Shown here: piece after piece, positions 56,401 through 64,000 of the stretch
Numbering within the stretch: the first letter of the stretch is position 1
How the letters are laid out: each line of letters starts with the position of its first letter
Assembly (NCBI RefSeq): GCF_025370935.1
Contig: NC_133486.1
Location: 8,069,079 to 8,133,078, forward strand
DNA: 64,000 bases
Origin: Choristoneura fumiferana
Lineage: Eukaryota > Arthropoda > Insecta > Lepidoptera > Tortricidae
Reading direction: 5' to 3'
Notes under the pieces: generated by a model
What the model was told of the DNA's origin: nothing
Database searches by the model: none
The model's input: the letters and a program-made list of their open reading frames with translations, nothing else
Translations under genes and position numbers: made by a program

Positions 56401-59400
56401 AGTTGGCAAAATAGTCTACAATGAATAAATGAATAGTTCTCAGATATCTAGTAAATCAGACATACCTAAATTAAGTGCTCAAGCGCTGGTTTAAGTATGT
56501 TTGTGAGTACAAACCTTTCTTTCACATAAGTCGTACTCTGTTTCTGCATTTTTATTTTTATAAATATGTTTACATACATTTAAAGATTAGTTTTGCTATA
56601 AAATAGCTGTGCTGTAATAGCTTAAGCGTTGTACAATAGTCACCCATGATAAAATATTTATTATCCTCTACAGATTTCTAAGTTCTTGTCAATTTAGTGT
56701 AAATCAGTGTTTGACTTAAGCATTGTGAGAATTGATAAGACGAATTTTTCGTCACATGGGCGACCACAGACTCACTAATGCTCCGGTATGTATCATCAAT
56801 ATCCGGGTTCCTCGTCACACACCAGCAGGTCAGCGAGAACGCTCTGACCGGTGACGGTGGAGATTGCTTGCTGACCGGGTATTTGCTGCCGACCCGGGCT
56901 AGTAGGTGTATGATTGAGTGTTAGGTTGATACACCTTGTATCCTTCTGGATTCAATTCTATTTAGGTAGGACAGAAACTAGAGTTGGTACCAATTATAGG
57001 GTAAGATAAATTCAGTTTTTAATTATAGAATATCAATTAATTATTGTTATTAATTATTAATTAATTTAGAATTATATTATTTAGATATCAATTATTTCAG
57101 CTTTGGGTTGAGTATTAAAAGTTCTGTTTTGTGATCCAAAACCAAGATAACTTAATCGTTTGTGAATCTGCATCACTCATCGTAAAAGTAAAAGTAAGTA
57201 AAAGTGAGGCCGGTTACAGCTACCTGCGGCGACTTCTCGTCCAGTGGCGACTCGTTCCTCAGCGGCTCCTCCGTTTTTGGCGCTGGTCCGGCGGGCGGCG
57301 GCGGCTCGGCGCGGTAGTCCCACGGCGGTCGACGGCAGGGGCGCCCGACACTCAGTCGTTGCTGGTATGCGCGGCGGCGCCCCCCCAGAGTTTAGAGCAC
57401 CTCGAGATCTTTTTACAGTAGGTGGCTTGTATAATGCAATAATAATTTATTAAGACGAAGATTGACCTGATTAGTAGGTTTAAGCATACTTACATCATCT
57501 ACGCTCTTTACTTGCGTGCAGTATTGGAGTATTGTTGCACATGTTATATATGCGATTTACGCGGAGCAACAAGGACTCGCACTATAAAAATGGAGTATTG
57601 TTGTATCTATATGCTATGTATATATGGTTCCTCTACGCGATTTACGCGGAGCAACAAAGACACACACTATAAAAGTGGAGTATTGTTGTACCAATATGTT
57701 ATGTACCTCTATATGGTTCCTCAGACGCGATTTACGCGGAGCAACAAAGACACACACTATAAAAGTGGAGTATTGTTGTACCAATATGTTATGTACCTCT
57801 ATATGGTTCCTCAGACGCGGTTTACGCGGAGCAACAAGGACTCGCACTATAAAAGTGGAGTATTATTGTACATGTCATGTATTTATGAGTTTTCGACGCG
57901 ATTTACGCGGAGTAACAAAAAGGCTACCACTATTAAAGCGGGGTAACAAGATATCGACACTGCTGATAGGTACACTATTAAAATGAATTGTATGTACGTA
58001 CATAATTATATTATATGTCAAGCGTCCTCGACACGATGTACGTGGAGAAACAGGACTTCTATACTACGTATTAAAGTGGATTGTCGATATGTACAATTAA
58101 GGAATATTAACAGAGTCTCAACACTCTTAAAGTGAAGCAATATATGCATTTATTATCCTTAACGCCACTTGTGTACAGTACCAAGACCGAGACATTATTA
58201 GAGTGAAATGTAGGTAGGACTTTAGTTAATCTTTAACAATATTCAAGTCATGTAAAAATATAAAAGGTTTGTGATACTTGTGTCGTGATTCAACACTATT
58301 TAAATGAAGAGTATAAATATCATCAGTATATTCATTTGAATTTGGGACGTACGTTACGTAGTATAAATATTAATAATTACATCATAATTTTATCGGTCTG
58401 ATCAAGACGGTCAAAATATGCGGGTAGGTGTATTTTATCATCACCTAATTTCTGTCCGCAGCTGTATTCCAGTACAATTTTAGTGCTGTTTTTAATACAA
58501 ATAGTAATAATGATTATTTTACCTGACTCGCTAGCATCATAAGGATCACGTTCCCATCTAGTGTTGTAACTATTACCTGTCGTCACTTTCTAATGATTTT
58601 GAACAACGTGGTTTTTCCAATGATTTCTGCACTTTTTTCACTTAATATTATCATAGCCAATAACTCTTGGCATAAGCTTTCCCATTTATGGAGCACCGGG
58701 AGGTGTGATTCCGATAACACAAAAACACGTAATGAGGCTAGACGACGCGGGCGCAGAGTTGCTAGCGCGCAGTGGTGGGGAGCGGAACCGGAAATGAAGC
58801 TTTATTTTTTTTAGTTTTATAGCTCTAAATGTGTGAGGAAGATAGCACCATCTCACGAGCTGCACTGTAATATTATAATCGTCTTCGGTTGAAACCCGAA
58901 GGATAATTCATGTAAGCCTAGTAAAAAAATGGAGGTAAGTTAACAATCTTGTTAAAAATATTAATAGTATTTTTTTCTTACTTGCACTTTAAGGTCACGG
59001 GCGCATTTTCTTTCTCCATAATTTTAGCAGGTGTGTCCTCGAATTCAGGATTCACTGAAAATTGAACATACATTATTTGTTACTTTAAGTGCGTTGCTTT
59101 ATTTTATGTTAAAGGCACTTCGATTTTATTTTCGTTGCCATTTCCGTTACTCATGTTAAGTACCTTACTTTTACATTTTACTTCTATTTCAAAACGCAAA
59201 GTCTCCTTGATTCAGATGTTGTTAAGTGAAATATTAAATGAAAATATTCAATACCTACCTAAGACGATGACTTGAGCGATCTGCTGCGTGGTGCCAATGT
59301 TATTTTTGGCTTCGCACTTGTAGAATCCAGAGTTGCTCTGTTGCACATTGAAAATCCTCAGAAGTTCTCCAAAGTTATCTATGTTATGATACTCCCCTGT

Positions 59401-62400
59401 TTCTGAGGTCTTGAACTGCCACGTGATTGCCGGCGGAGGATTACCACTCCTAATTCTGAAAAAATATACAATAGAAATTTCTTATTCTTTTTTTAAGTAC
59501 TGATGAAAAATTGTTTTCTAAAGGTTCTTTGCTACTTACTTGCATTGAATATCTAGATTTGCTGACTGCCTTACTTCAAGGACCGATGGTGACTTTTCAA
59601 ACGCTGGAAGCCCTAGAATAAGAACAATTACTAATTATTTAAAATCCCGCATATTTTTACCATTCTGAGATACATTATCGGTATATGTTTCTAGAAGGTG
59701 GGGTTAAGGCCACTGATTTAGGTAGAACGTGATAAATGTCTTATTATAAGTGATGCAGACGAAAAATAACTAGGTATAAGATATGCTTTTTTTTTAAAGA
59801 TTTGTCGAAGCCTCATCTTACCAAAAACTTCCAGCTGGACTTTGTGTGTAGCTCGACCGGCAATATTTTCCGCCACACACTGGTAATCTCCAGTGTCGCG
59901 CACTAAAACGTTCATTAGTAAGACATCGTCCGTCTTGCCCGGCAACAACTTGAACTGGCTAGCACCTCGCTGTCTGAAGTACCATGTTATGTGCGGCTTG
60001 GGCTTGCCTCTTCGGATCCTGATTGAATCGCAAACAAACTTTTAGTAGGTTTATTATGAAGTGCGGCATTAGTCGTTTTTATATTTTCATTGAGTTAACG
60101 GTGTATAAAATTAAGTATACAAAGTGACAGTGAACGTCGTTGCAAGTGGCCGTTATTGCTTTAGATTGTGCTGATCTGATGCTGAAATATGCTTTCACAA
60201 CTCTAAAGATCTCCAGAAAAAAAGACAATAGCTACCGGCACAGAGATAGCTTTGCATAGGATTACGGTGAGTAAGTAATACTTTTACAGAGATAAATAGG
60301 TCCAGCCGCTCAGGCTGTCAGGAGCAATCTCTGCTCTCATGTATACCGCTGTCAATCGTCTTTCAAAATCAAATTCTAGAATCATACAATATAAAAATAC
60401 TATCATTATACATAATTATGATCAGTTTTACCACCTGCCAGCGGTATACAACCTAGTCCCTGCAGTACACTGGATGGAAAATGAAAATTTTCAAAAGAAT
60501 ACGACCGTTTGCCACTTAGGGGTACTACAGACACTTAGGGGTATTAAGCATTATGTATTTTATTTGTAATCTGAAAAAAGGCCAGGTATCAAATGTTGGC
60601 GAATAAACTATATACTTTAACAAATAGACATACGAAACCTTTATTATGCTCAAAAACGACGCGTAAGCTTGTATTTTAATTATAAAGTTGCTGATGATAT
60701 GGGTCATACAGTTCATTTTCCGGCATTCGATCAAAATTGTGTGAGAAGAGCCCTGTGCCCTACAGTAGGACGTATACGTAAGCTGAGATGATGATGATGA
60801 TGGTGGCTGACATCGGTGGGTGATGATATATTTTTTTATTATAGTAGAGAGAGTAAATTAACTATTACTTTCCAATAATTACCTGCAGTGAATATTGACC
60901 TTTTCACCTTCTTTAGCTTTCAATATTTTCTCTGTGTCCGAAATTTCTGGCTTCACTAAAAAGTAAAGTTTGATAAGATTATTTGTGTGCGCGTTTTGCA
61001 GCAGCTGCCGTGGCGTGTACTCCAAGAGGACGGGCTGTGAGTAAGTACGTAACATGTCGAGCTAAACTCGATTAAAAACATGAGTTATCCGGTTGATTTC
61101 ACTAAATGAGTTTCACGGATGTTTTATGTCTGAATTACGGTAAAAAAAAACTAGCCAACAGCGTGTCGGACACGCCCGAAATAGTGTTCCGTAGCGATAA
61201 CGAAAAAACTGCTAATAATTCTCAAGAAAACTTAACCGTTATAGTTTTCCTTGTAAGTTTGAGATACTTACTACCATCCTGTATTTAAAAAAAAAAATCC
61301 ACCCATCGGTTTAGATTTAAGAGGGGGGACGACGCTCGATTTTAATGAAAATTTGCACTTTAAAATTAAATCTTTTGCAAACATATCACTGAATCGAAAA
61401 ATCGGTCTAGCAACACCAATGGTTTCAAAGACCTATCCAACCATACCCCACACTACAAGGTTAGATACGAAAAAAAAAACACCCCCACTTTACGTCTATG
61501 GGAAGTACCTTAGAAAAAAATATATTTGAAGTTTTATTGTAACATTTTGTCGGCATAGTTTACATATATATTCGTGCAAAATAACAGCGTTCTAGCATTG
61601 ATAGTCCCCGAGTAAAGCCGCGGACAGACAGACAGACAGACAGACAGACAGAAATGGCGAAACAATAAGGGTTTAGTTTTTGCCATTTTGGCTACAGAAC
61701 TCTAAAAAAAGATTCATTGTAAATTATTAGATGTACGTAACACCTCAGACCTAATAACTAAAACTGAGGGGTTAGAAACCAATGTTGCCACTTTTTCGCC
61801 TTCACATGTATGGTAAGTATGGTATCTACCATAAACGAATAATAGACAAAAATATCGTAATTTTTTTGTTATTTAAATTTTTACCAAAATGCATCGAGTG
61901 AACAGATGCTTAATGAGTGTAAACTAGAATCGGCTATTTTTTAATGTATTTAAATACTTTTTCACGACATTCACTAAGACAATAATAATTTTCTCACCTA
62001 AAACTGTAACCGTCATAGTTCTCTCGTCACGGCCTGCACTGTTCTCTGCAACACATCTGTACTCTCCTGAGTCCTTGAGCTGTACTGCCGGGAGTCTCAG
62101 TTCTTCGCCACTATTGCTTAAAGTGGTGAAATGTTTTGAACCACTAGCCTGGAAATACCACGTGATCTTGGGACGTGGATTTCCTTTGCGAAGTCTAAAT
62201 TTGGAGAAAAATTTATATATATTAATTTGTCTATAAAATCATGTGTTGGTTATGATTAATTTGACTGCACACCTTGATTGCTGATTATACTGCACTGGTA
62301 GTTTCTAAACCATTGAAACACCGTTAATAGAGAAATGTTGGCTAGATGTCCTTACTGACTGCGATCAATGGTGGTGTTGCGATCGACAGAATAGAGTTGA

Positions 62401-63664
62401 TAGGTACCTACTTTTCACAGATCTACATCAAGTGTGTAAATTTTGTCGTATTTCACGTAAATTTTAAGTTTTACGATTGAGATTGACTATTATTCCTTAA
62501 AGCAACTTTACAGTGCATGACTGGAAATACCTTTTCTGGCCAATAATTCATGTAAGCCTAGTAAAAAAATGGAGGTAAGTTAACAATCTTGTTAAAAATA
62601 TTAATAGTATTTTTTTCTTACTTGCACTTTAAGGTCACGGGCGCATTTTCTTTCTCCGTAATTTTAGCAGGTGTGTCCTCGAATTCAGGATTTACTGAAA
62701 ATTGAACATAAATTATTTGTTACTTTAAGTGCGTTGCTTTATTTTATGTAAAAGGCACTTCGATTTTATTTTCGTTACTCATGTTAAGTACCTTACTCTT
62801 ACATTTTACTTATATTTATAAACGCAAAGTCTCCTTGATTCAGATGTTGTTAAGTGAAATACTAAATTAAAATATTCAATACCTACCTAAGACGATGACT
62901 TGAGCGATCTGCTGCGTGGTGCCAATGTTATTTTTGGCTTCGCACTTGTAGAATCCAGAGTTGCTCTGTTGCACATTGAAAATCCTCAGAAGTTCTCCAA
63001 AGTTATCTATGTTATGATACTCCCCTGTTTCTGAGGTCTTGAACTGCCACGTGATTGCCGGCGGAGGATTACCACTCCTAATTCTGAAAAAATATATACA
63101 ATAGAAATTTCTTATTCTTTTTTTAAGTACTGATGAAAAATTGTTTTCTAAAGGTTCTTTGCTACTTACTTGCATTGAATATCTAGATTTGCTGACTGCC
63201 TTACTTTAAGGACCGATGGTGACTTTTCAAACGCTGGAAGCCCTAGAATAAGAACAATTACTAATTATTTAAATCTTCATTCATCAAATCCCGCATATTT
63301 TTACCATTCTGAGATACATTATCGGTATATGTTTCTAGAAGGTGGGGTTAAGGCCACTTATTTAGGTAGAACGTGATAAATGTCTTATTATATGTGATGC
63401 AGACGAAAAATAACTAGGTATAAGATATGTTTTTTATTAAAGATTTGTCGAAGCCTCATCTTACCAAAAACTTCCAGCTGGACTTTGTGTGTAGCTCGAC
63501 CGGCAATATTTTCCGCCACACACTGGTAATCTCCAGTGTCGCGCACTAAAACGTTGTTCATGAGTAAGACATCGTCCGTCTTGCCCGGCAACAACTTGAA
63601 CTGGCTAGCACCTCGCTGTCTGAAGTACCATGTTATGTGCGGCTTGGGCTTGCCTCTTCGGATC
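41412..63664 (-). CDS. Multi-Ig protein with C-terminal nuclease-like domain (partial at 5')
   Basis: Twenty-one exons joined at GT..AG in consistent phase give 1188 residues to the stop, entering from beyond the right edge. In order: about ten immunoglobulin domains of I-set type (each with Cys, Trp and a DxGxYxC-like motif, mostly split over a 73- and a ~197-base exon), then a ~320-residue region matching the DNA/RNA non-specific endonuclease family of insects. The conserved family landmarks VGFNVNGFLDVYKSC, VPQYLWKVV and TYCC are present. The catalytic RGH is not: SVQ occupies its place. No transmembrane segment is visible at the C-terminus, so a secreted or matrix protein is likely. N-glycosylation sequons are frequent (NSS, NYS, NIT, NLT). 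The function is not established, and the gene is not hemolin. The first exons and any signal peptide are outside the window. Confidence 0.85.
41705..41795 (-). repeat. SINE tail fragment
   Basis: It is a reverse-oriented match (GTGGGAACTATGGCCCAAGC, AGGAGGCCTGTGCCCAGCAG, GATGATGATGA) to the SINE at 19891. It lies in the last intron of the Ig-nuclease gene. Confidence 0.7.
43640..44500. repeat. Interspersed repeat, copy 2, interrupted
   Basis: It is the same family as 40480-40960. Between GGCGACATAATAG (about 43690) and AATTAAATGGCTTTTTATGC (about 44095) about 400 bases of unrelated sequence are inserted. It lies in an intron of the Ig-nuclease gene. Confidence 0.6.
44600..45847 (-). CDS. Ig domains F and G
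   Basis: Exons 45847-45732, 45321-45094 and 44744-44600. F carries LNCPLPYTDPNSVRWFY and NSGNYTCRVSDLNGAASYTI. G carries PPSVSRLVYEAEW, ITCNAEILYGK, YEWFYRGVKVKEAYDD and GWGQYVCRVTNPLG. These domains are the most divergent of the array and lead directly into the nuclease-like part. Confidence 0.83.
46080..46405 (+). mobile_element. (TCTG)n-bearing repeat, left part, split by a LINE
   Basis: It begins GGGTTCCGGAGCCAATATGGC and contains the TCTG/TCCG run at about 46133-46162. The right part resumes at 50475. A whole reverse copy is at 61140-61712. Confidence 0.75.
46406..50461 (+). mobile_element. Non-LTR retrotransposon with an intact ORF
   Basis: The element is bracketed by a perfect 13-bp duplication ATATTAAACTTTA (46393-46405 and 50462-50474) and sits inside the (TCTG)n repeat. 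It has about 710 bases of 5' leader, one long ORF and a (TA)n tail. It lies in the intron between exons 50869-50708 and 45847-45732 of the Ig-nuclease gene, on the opposite strand. Duplication plus intact ORF indicate a recent insertion. Confidence 0.9.
47117..50392 (+). CDS. Endonuclease/reverse transcriptase polyprotein of the LINE
   Basis: It has 1091 codons without a stop. The N-terminal part is an APE-type endonuclease (ATWNVRTL, ISETHL, YAPT, LLGDFNARVG, WTDHHLIRS). The middle is a reverse transcriptase (YRGISLLSSAGKVL, CGFRPSRGT, FVDLEKAFDRVPR, GVKQGCVLAPTLF, ILYADDVCLMS). Then come the YLGSTI / GAETW / RLRCILRIKWQDR-type C-terminal region and a C2H2 zinc finger (YCHACRRVF...HIRAH). 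The domain set is RTE-like, but I do not fix the clade. No in-frame ATG precedes the endonuclease: after the TAA at 47114-47116 the first possible start is GTG at 47117. Confidence 0.88.
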   Translation: MPNRGRLGIDKSGRNTQKKNKGISQNNRQICIATWNVRTLLDNDRNLCPERKTALIARELARYKIDIAAISETHLSECGELCEQLGGYTYYWSGRPAGDRAANGVGFAIRNGLARGLSDLPKGVNDRLMTLRLPLAHNKYVHLFSAYAPTLPSQDEDKEAFYQQLRQSLESVPKHDKVILLGDFNARVGTDYGLWNGVLGKHGVGKCNDNGSRLLSLCAEFDLGITNTFFRLPNKYKTSWMHPRSKHWHLLDYIIVRRKDLRDVLITRAMRGALGWTDHHLIRSRMQLKLKAPRRASHKIPPRVAFSALISSPELGNKLDLAFAECAPPTISASTNDEWRSFAESLHGCALDNIGKPMKRDQDWFDAADNNIRMLVEKYRHELNSGSVGTCVKREAQCGLRSRVRELKDKWWREKAAELQHCADTHQTGKFFEGIQSIFGPRVRTTAPLYSKDRQNRVTDKDAVLKRWAEHFNEVLNPNALSANLSYIDSLDELPVSQQLDEPPTFEEFTEAVKRLKNLKTPGMDHLPAEIYKYGGKFILTRLYDLVLRVWNTEEVPQAWRDAIICKLYKGKGDVSDCSSYRGISLLSSAGKVLAHILNSRLGELAERHLPESQCGFRPSRGTIDAIAVVRQLQEKSLEHQRPLYMCFVDLEKAFDRVPREALWLVLGKFGYPKKFVNLIRQFHVGMKAQVRHENELSEEIQISSGVKQGCVLAPTLFALYFSVVMRDALQHCTNRIQLNVRTERGVFDLSRFRAKSKVLKIPILEILYADDVCLMSHSLPDLQSYVDALNRSCQQFGLVISPSKTQILKQPPRGGEVDPAALNLGEKPLDEVSYFKYLGSTIRHDNTLASEIPSRIAGAAANFGRLTDRVWRSHDLKLQTKISVYKALIIPVLLYGAETWCVYKADIKKLDTYHLRCLRCILRIKWQDRVPNSEVLRRSGMHGIEALLMRRQLRWSGHVLRMDDRRLPKAVLYSELAEGKRKHGGQHLRFKDVLKRHLNACAIDPECWEELAAGRSSWRSTISKGIELFEEGRLTALDVKRQLRKERPKSSYTYTYNSAGQLYCHACRRVFKSKFGLASHIRAHNRRLNA
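50475..50580 (+). mobile_element. (TCTG)n-bearing repeat, right part
   Basis: It continues from 46405 and ends in ACGTGTCCGACACGCTCTTGG and GGCCGGTTTTT. The same end appears in reverse at 61140-61175. Confidence 0.7.
50708..51955 (-). CDS. Ig domain E
   Basis: Exons 51955-51809 (APARIVFIPPNSPFYEGVEG, CTAVGFPKPSVSWIVDQD) and 50869-50708 (DKSRSLYVEDDVFYLKNPQR, ITHTYVCHAVNDFGKDKQSY). A SINE-like retroposon lies in the intron. Exon sizes differ from the 73/197 pattern. Confidence 0.85.
51170..51400 (+). mobile_element. Retroposon (SINE-like) with 16-bp duplication
   Basis: TTGTTACAATAGTATT flanks it on both sides (51154-51169, 51401-51416). It starts with GGTGGTGGTGATAG and ends CCTGATTCAATAAA. 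It is related to the rearranged copy at 9595-9872. Confidence 0.85.
52173..52970 (-). CDS. Ig domain D
   Basis: Exons 52970-52895 (TAPEIERSTPSIIRVKENTT...IPC) and 52372-52173 (LSNGFPKPTITWWYMDANST through AGHYKCVARNTVGHTDKDV). It is outside the duplicated cassette. Confidence 0.87.
53273..59054 (-). CDS. Ig domain C, copy 1 (exons 5.5 kb apart)
   Basis: Exons 59054-58982 (AKIMEKENAPVTLKC) and 53469-53273 (LHKGNPRPKITWYFQASGSK) are split by an intron enlarged by two inverted-repeat transposons. Splice sites and phase match copy 2. Substitutions are M/T, H/R and N/H. Confidence 0.86.
53843..54210. mobile_element. Inverted-repeat element E1 (AATT target)
   Basis: Terminal repeats of about 70 bases start AGGAATTAAACGAACTTACC and contain GGGTTTCAACCGAAGACGAT. 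It is flanked by AATT (53839-53842, 54211-54214). The interior shares TTCCGGTTCCGCTCCCCACC with the right arm of E2. Confidence 0.85.
57224..57391 (-). pseudogene. GC-rich coding-like fragment carried by E2
   Basis: On the minus strand 56 codons read ...RRPPWDYRAEPPPPAGPAPK then TEEPLRNESPLDEKSPQ and end precisely at CAG/GTAGCT, a good splice donor. It is closed upstream by TAA (57394-57392). Composition (Pro, acidic, high GC) is unlike the surroundings and looks like a piece of a host gene. I cannot say which. Confidence 0.35.
57520..57960. repeat. ~90-bp minisatellite in E2
   Basis: About five units carry CGATTTACGCGGAGCAACAA, then CACACTATAAAAGTGGAGTA, then ACCAATATGTTATGTACC. Decayed echoes continue to about 58330. 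The period is a multiple of three, so both strands look open. These frames are not genes. Confidence 0.9.
59259..59612 (-). CDS. Ig domain B, copy 1
   Basis: Exons 59612-59540 and 59455-59259 are nearly identical to copy 2, with VLEVRQ in place of VLKVRQ. Confidence 0.88.
59822..60955 (-). CDS. Ig domain A, copy 1
   Basis: Exons 60955-60883 (VKPEISDTEKILKAKEGEKV...HC) and 60018-59822 (IRRGKPKPHITWYFRQRG...GDYQC). The intron between them carries sequence also seen at the window's right edge. Confidence 0.87.
61140..61712 (-). mobile_element. (TCTG)n-bearing repeat, uninterrupted copy
   Basis: It is the reverse copy of 46080-50580 without the LINE, including GTGTCGGACACGCCCGAAAT at one end, the ACAG run at 61624-61650 and TTGCCATTTTGGCTACAGAA at the other. 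It abuts the left border of duplication copy 2. Confidence 0.75.
61998..62694 (-). CDS. Ig domain C, copy 2
   Basis: Exons 62694-62622 (VNPEFEDTPAKITEKENAPV) and 62194-61998 (LRKGNPRPKITWYFQASGSK, then DSGEYRCVAENSAGRDERT) are separated by a short intron. The duplicate of this intron carries 5 kb of transposons. Confidence 0.87.
62887..63242 (-). CDS. Ig domain B, copy 2
   Basis: Exons 63242-63170 and 63083-62887 encode GLPAFEKSPSVLKVRQSANL...IQC and KIRSGNPPPAITWQFKTSET through SGFYKCEAKNNIG. The duplicate has Glu where this copy has Lys (VLKVRQ). Confidence 0.87.
63465..63664 (-). CDS. Ig domain A, copy 2 (second half)
   Basis: A 200-base exon reads IRRGKPKPHITWYFRQRG and DTGDYQCVAENIAGRATHKV. 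It is one codon longer (MNNV) than its duplicate at 59822-60018. The first-half exon is off the window. Confidence 0.85.
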
Positions 63665-64000
63665 CTGATTGAATCGCAAACAAACTTTTAGTAGGTTTAT
63701 TATGAAGTGCGGCATTAGTCGTTTTTATATTTTCATTGAGTTAACGGTGTATAAAATTAAGTATACAAAGTGACAGTGAACGTCGTTGCAAGTGGCCGTT
63801 ATTGCTTTAGATTGTGCTGATCTGATGCTGAAATATGCTTTCACAACTCTAAAGATCTCCAGAAAAAAAGACAATAGCTACCGGCACAGAGATAGCTTTG
63901 CATAGGATTACGGTGAGTAAGTAATACTTTTACAGAGATAAATAGGTCCAGCCGCTCAGGCTGTCAGGAGCAATCTCTGCTCCCATGTATACCGCTGTCA

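Larger units (their letters stand above)
54215..58904. mobile_element. Inverted-repeat element E2, 4.7 kb (AATT target)
   Basis: Ends ATCCTTCGGGTTTCAACCGA and mirror are flanked by AATT (54211-54214, 58905-58908). The empty site in copy 2 of the duplication reads CCAATAATTCATG at about 62543-62555. The interior holds a GC-rich protein-like patch, a minisatellite and AT-rich DNA, but no transposase I can recognise. It is related to E1 through shared subterminal sequence. Confidence 0.85.
52978..60354. repeat. Tandem duplication unit, copy 1
   Basis: Excluding the 53843-58904 insertions, this stretch aligns with 61706-64000 exon for exon and intron for intron. The left border is the poly-A/acceptor tract of the Ig D exon. 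The right border of the aligned part is the window edge of copy 2, so the unit may be longer. Confidence 0.88.
61706..64000. repeat. Tandem duplication unit, copy 2 (runs off window)
   Basis: It is the second copy of the Ig A-B-C cassette with its introns. It lacks E1 and E2 and is truncated by the window end at CCGCTGTCA, which corresponds to 60354. Confidence 0.88.

Noticed and set aside
57512..57986. Overlapping open frames of 77-144 codons on both strands
   Set aside because: The ~90-bp minisatellite period is a multiple of three, so frames stay open by repetition. There is no domain or splice context.
41412..63664. Hemolin
   Set aside because: Hemolin has four Ig domains and no nuclease-like C-terminus. 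This protein has about ten Ig domains and a different end.

Overview
This window is eukaryotic and insect-like, most probably from a moth or butterfly (Lepidoptera). The reasons are AT-rich DNA, long introns with GT..AG borders, SINE and MITE families typical of Lepidoptera, and two genes whose translations match insect orthologues. The species cannot be named from the sequence. No bacterial, phage or CRISPR features are present.

Layout. (1) 1-7169 is repeat-rich non-coding DNA, inferred to be an intron of SoxD. (2) 7170-7845 (+) holds the last two coding exons of a SoxD (Sox5/6/13, fly Sox102F) transcription factor, followed by a long 3'UTR-like stretch. (3) 14435-23188 (-) is a complete five-exon HPS5 gene (fly pink), tail-to-tail with SoxD. 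All splice phases agree and the reading frame gives 1002 residues. (4) 23.2-41.3 kb is a nest of transposable elements: foldback elements, a broken BEL/Pao LTR retrotransposon (28034-35083) and a 5'-truncated jockey/CR1-like LINE ending at 39793. (5) 41412-63664 (-), running off the right edge, is a large immunoglobulin-domain gene. I joined 21 exons in phase into about 1188 residues: roughly ten I-set-type Ig domains, then a C-terminal domain of the DNA/RNA non-specific endonuclease family that appears to have lost its catalytic RGH motif. Its introns carry an intact 1091-codon non-LTR retrotransposon and a 5 kb pair of inverted-repeat transposons.

The most interesting biology is the Ig-array plus pseudo-nuclease protein. 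It is presumably extracellular and resembles a nucleic-acid-binding or immune-recognition architecture. A three-Ig, six-exon cassette in it has been tandemly duplicated recently, introns included. One copy then took two related transposons at the same AATT target, and the other copy preserves the empty site. A second notable case is HPS5 intron 4, which is almost entirely one 1.39 kb foldback element sitting in what would otherwise be an intron of about 90 bases.

SoxD is a nuclear HMG-box regulator. HPS5 is a BLOC-2 subunit for lysosome-related organelles (pigment and urate granules in insects). The Ig-nuclease gene is unrelated to both. I see no operon-like or pathway link between the three; their proximity is ordinary gene order. 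All exon borders are read by eye from splice consensus and phase, and transcript evidence was not available.
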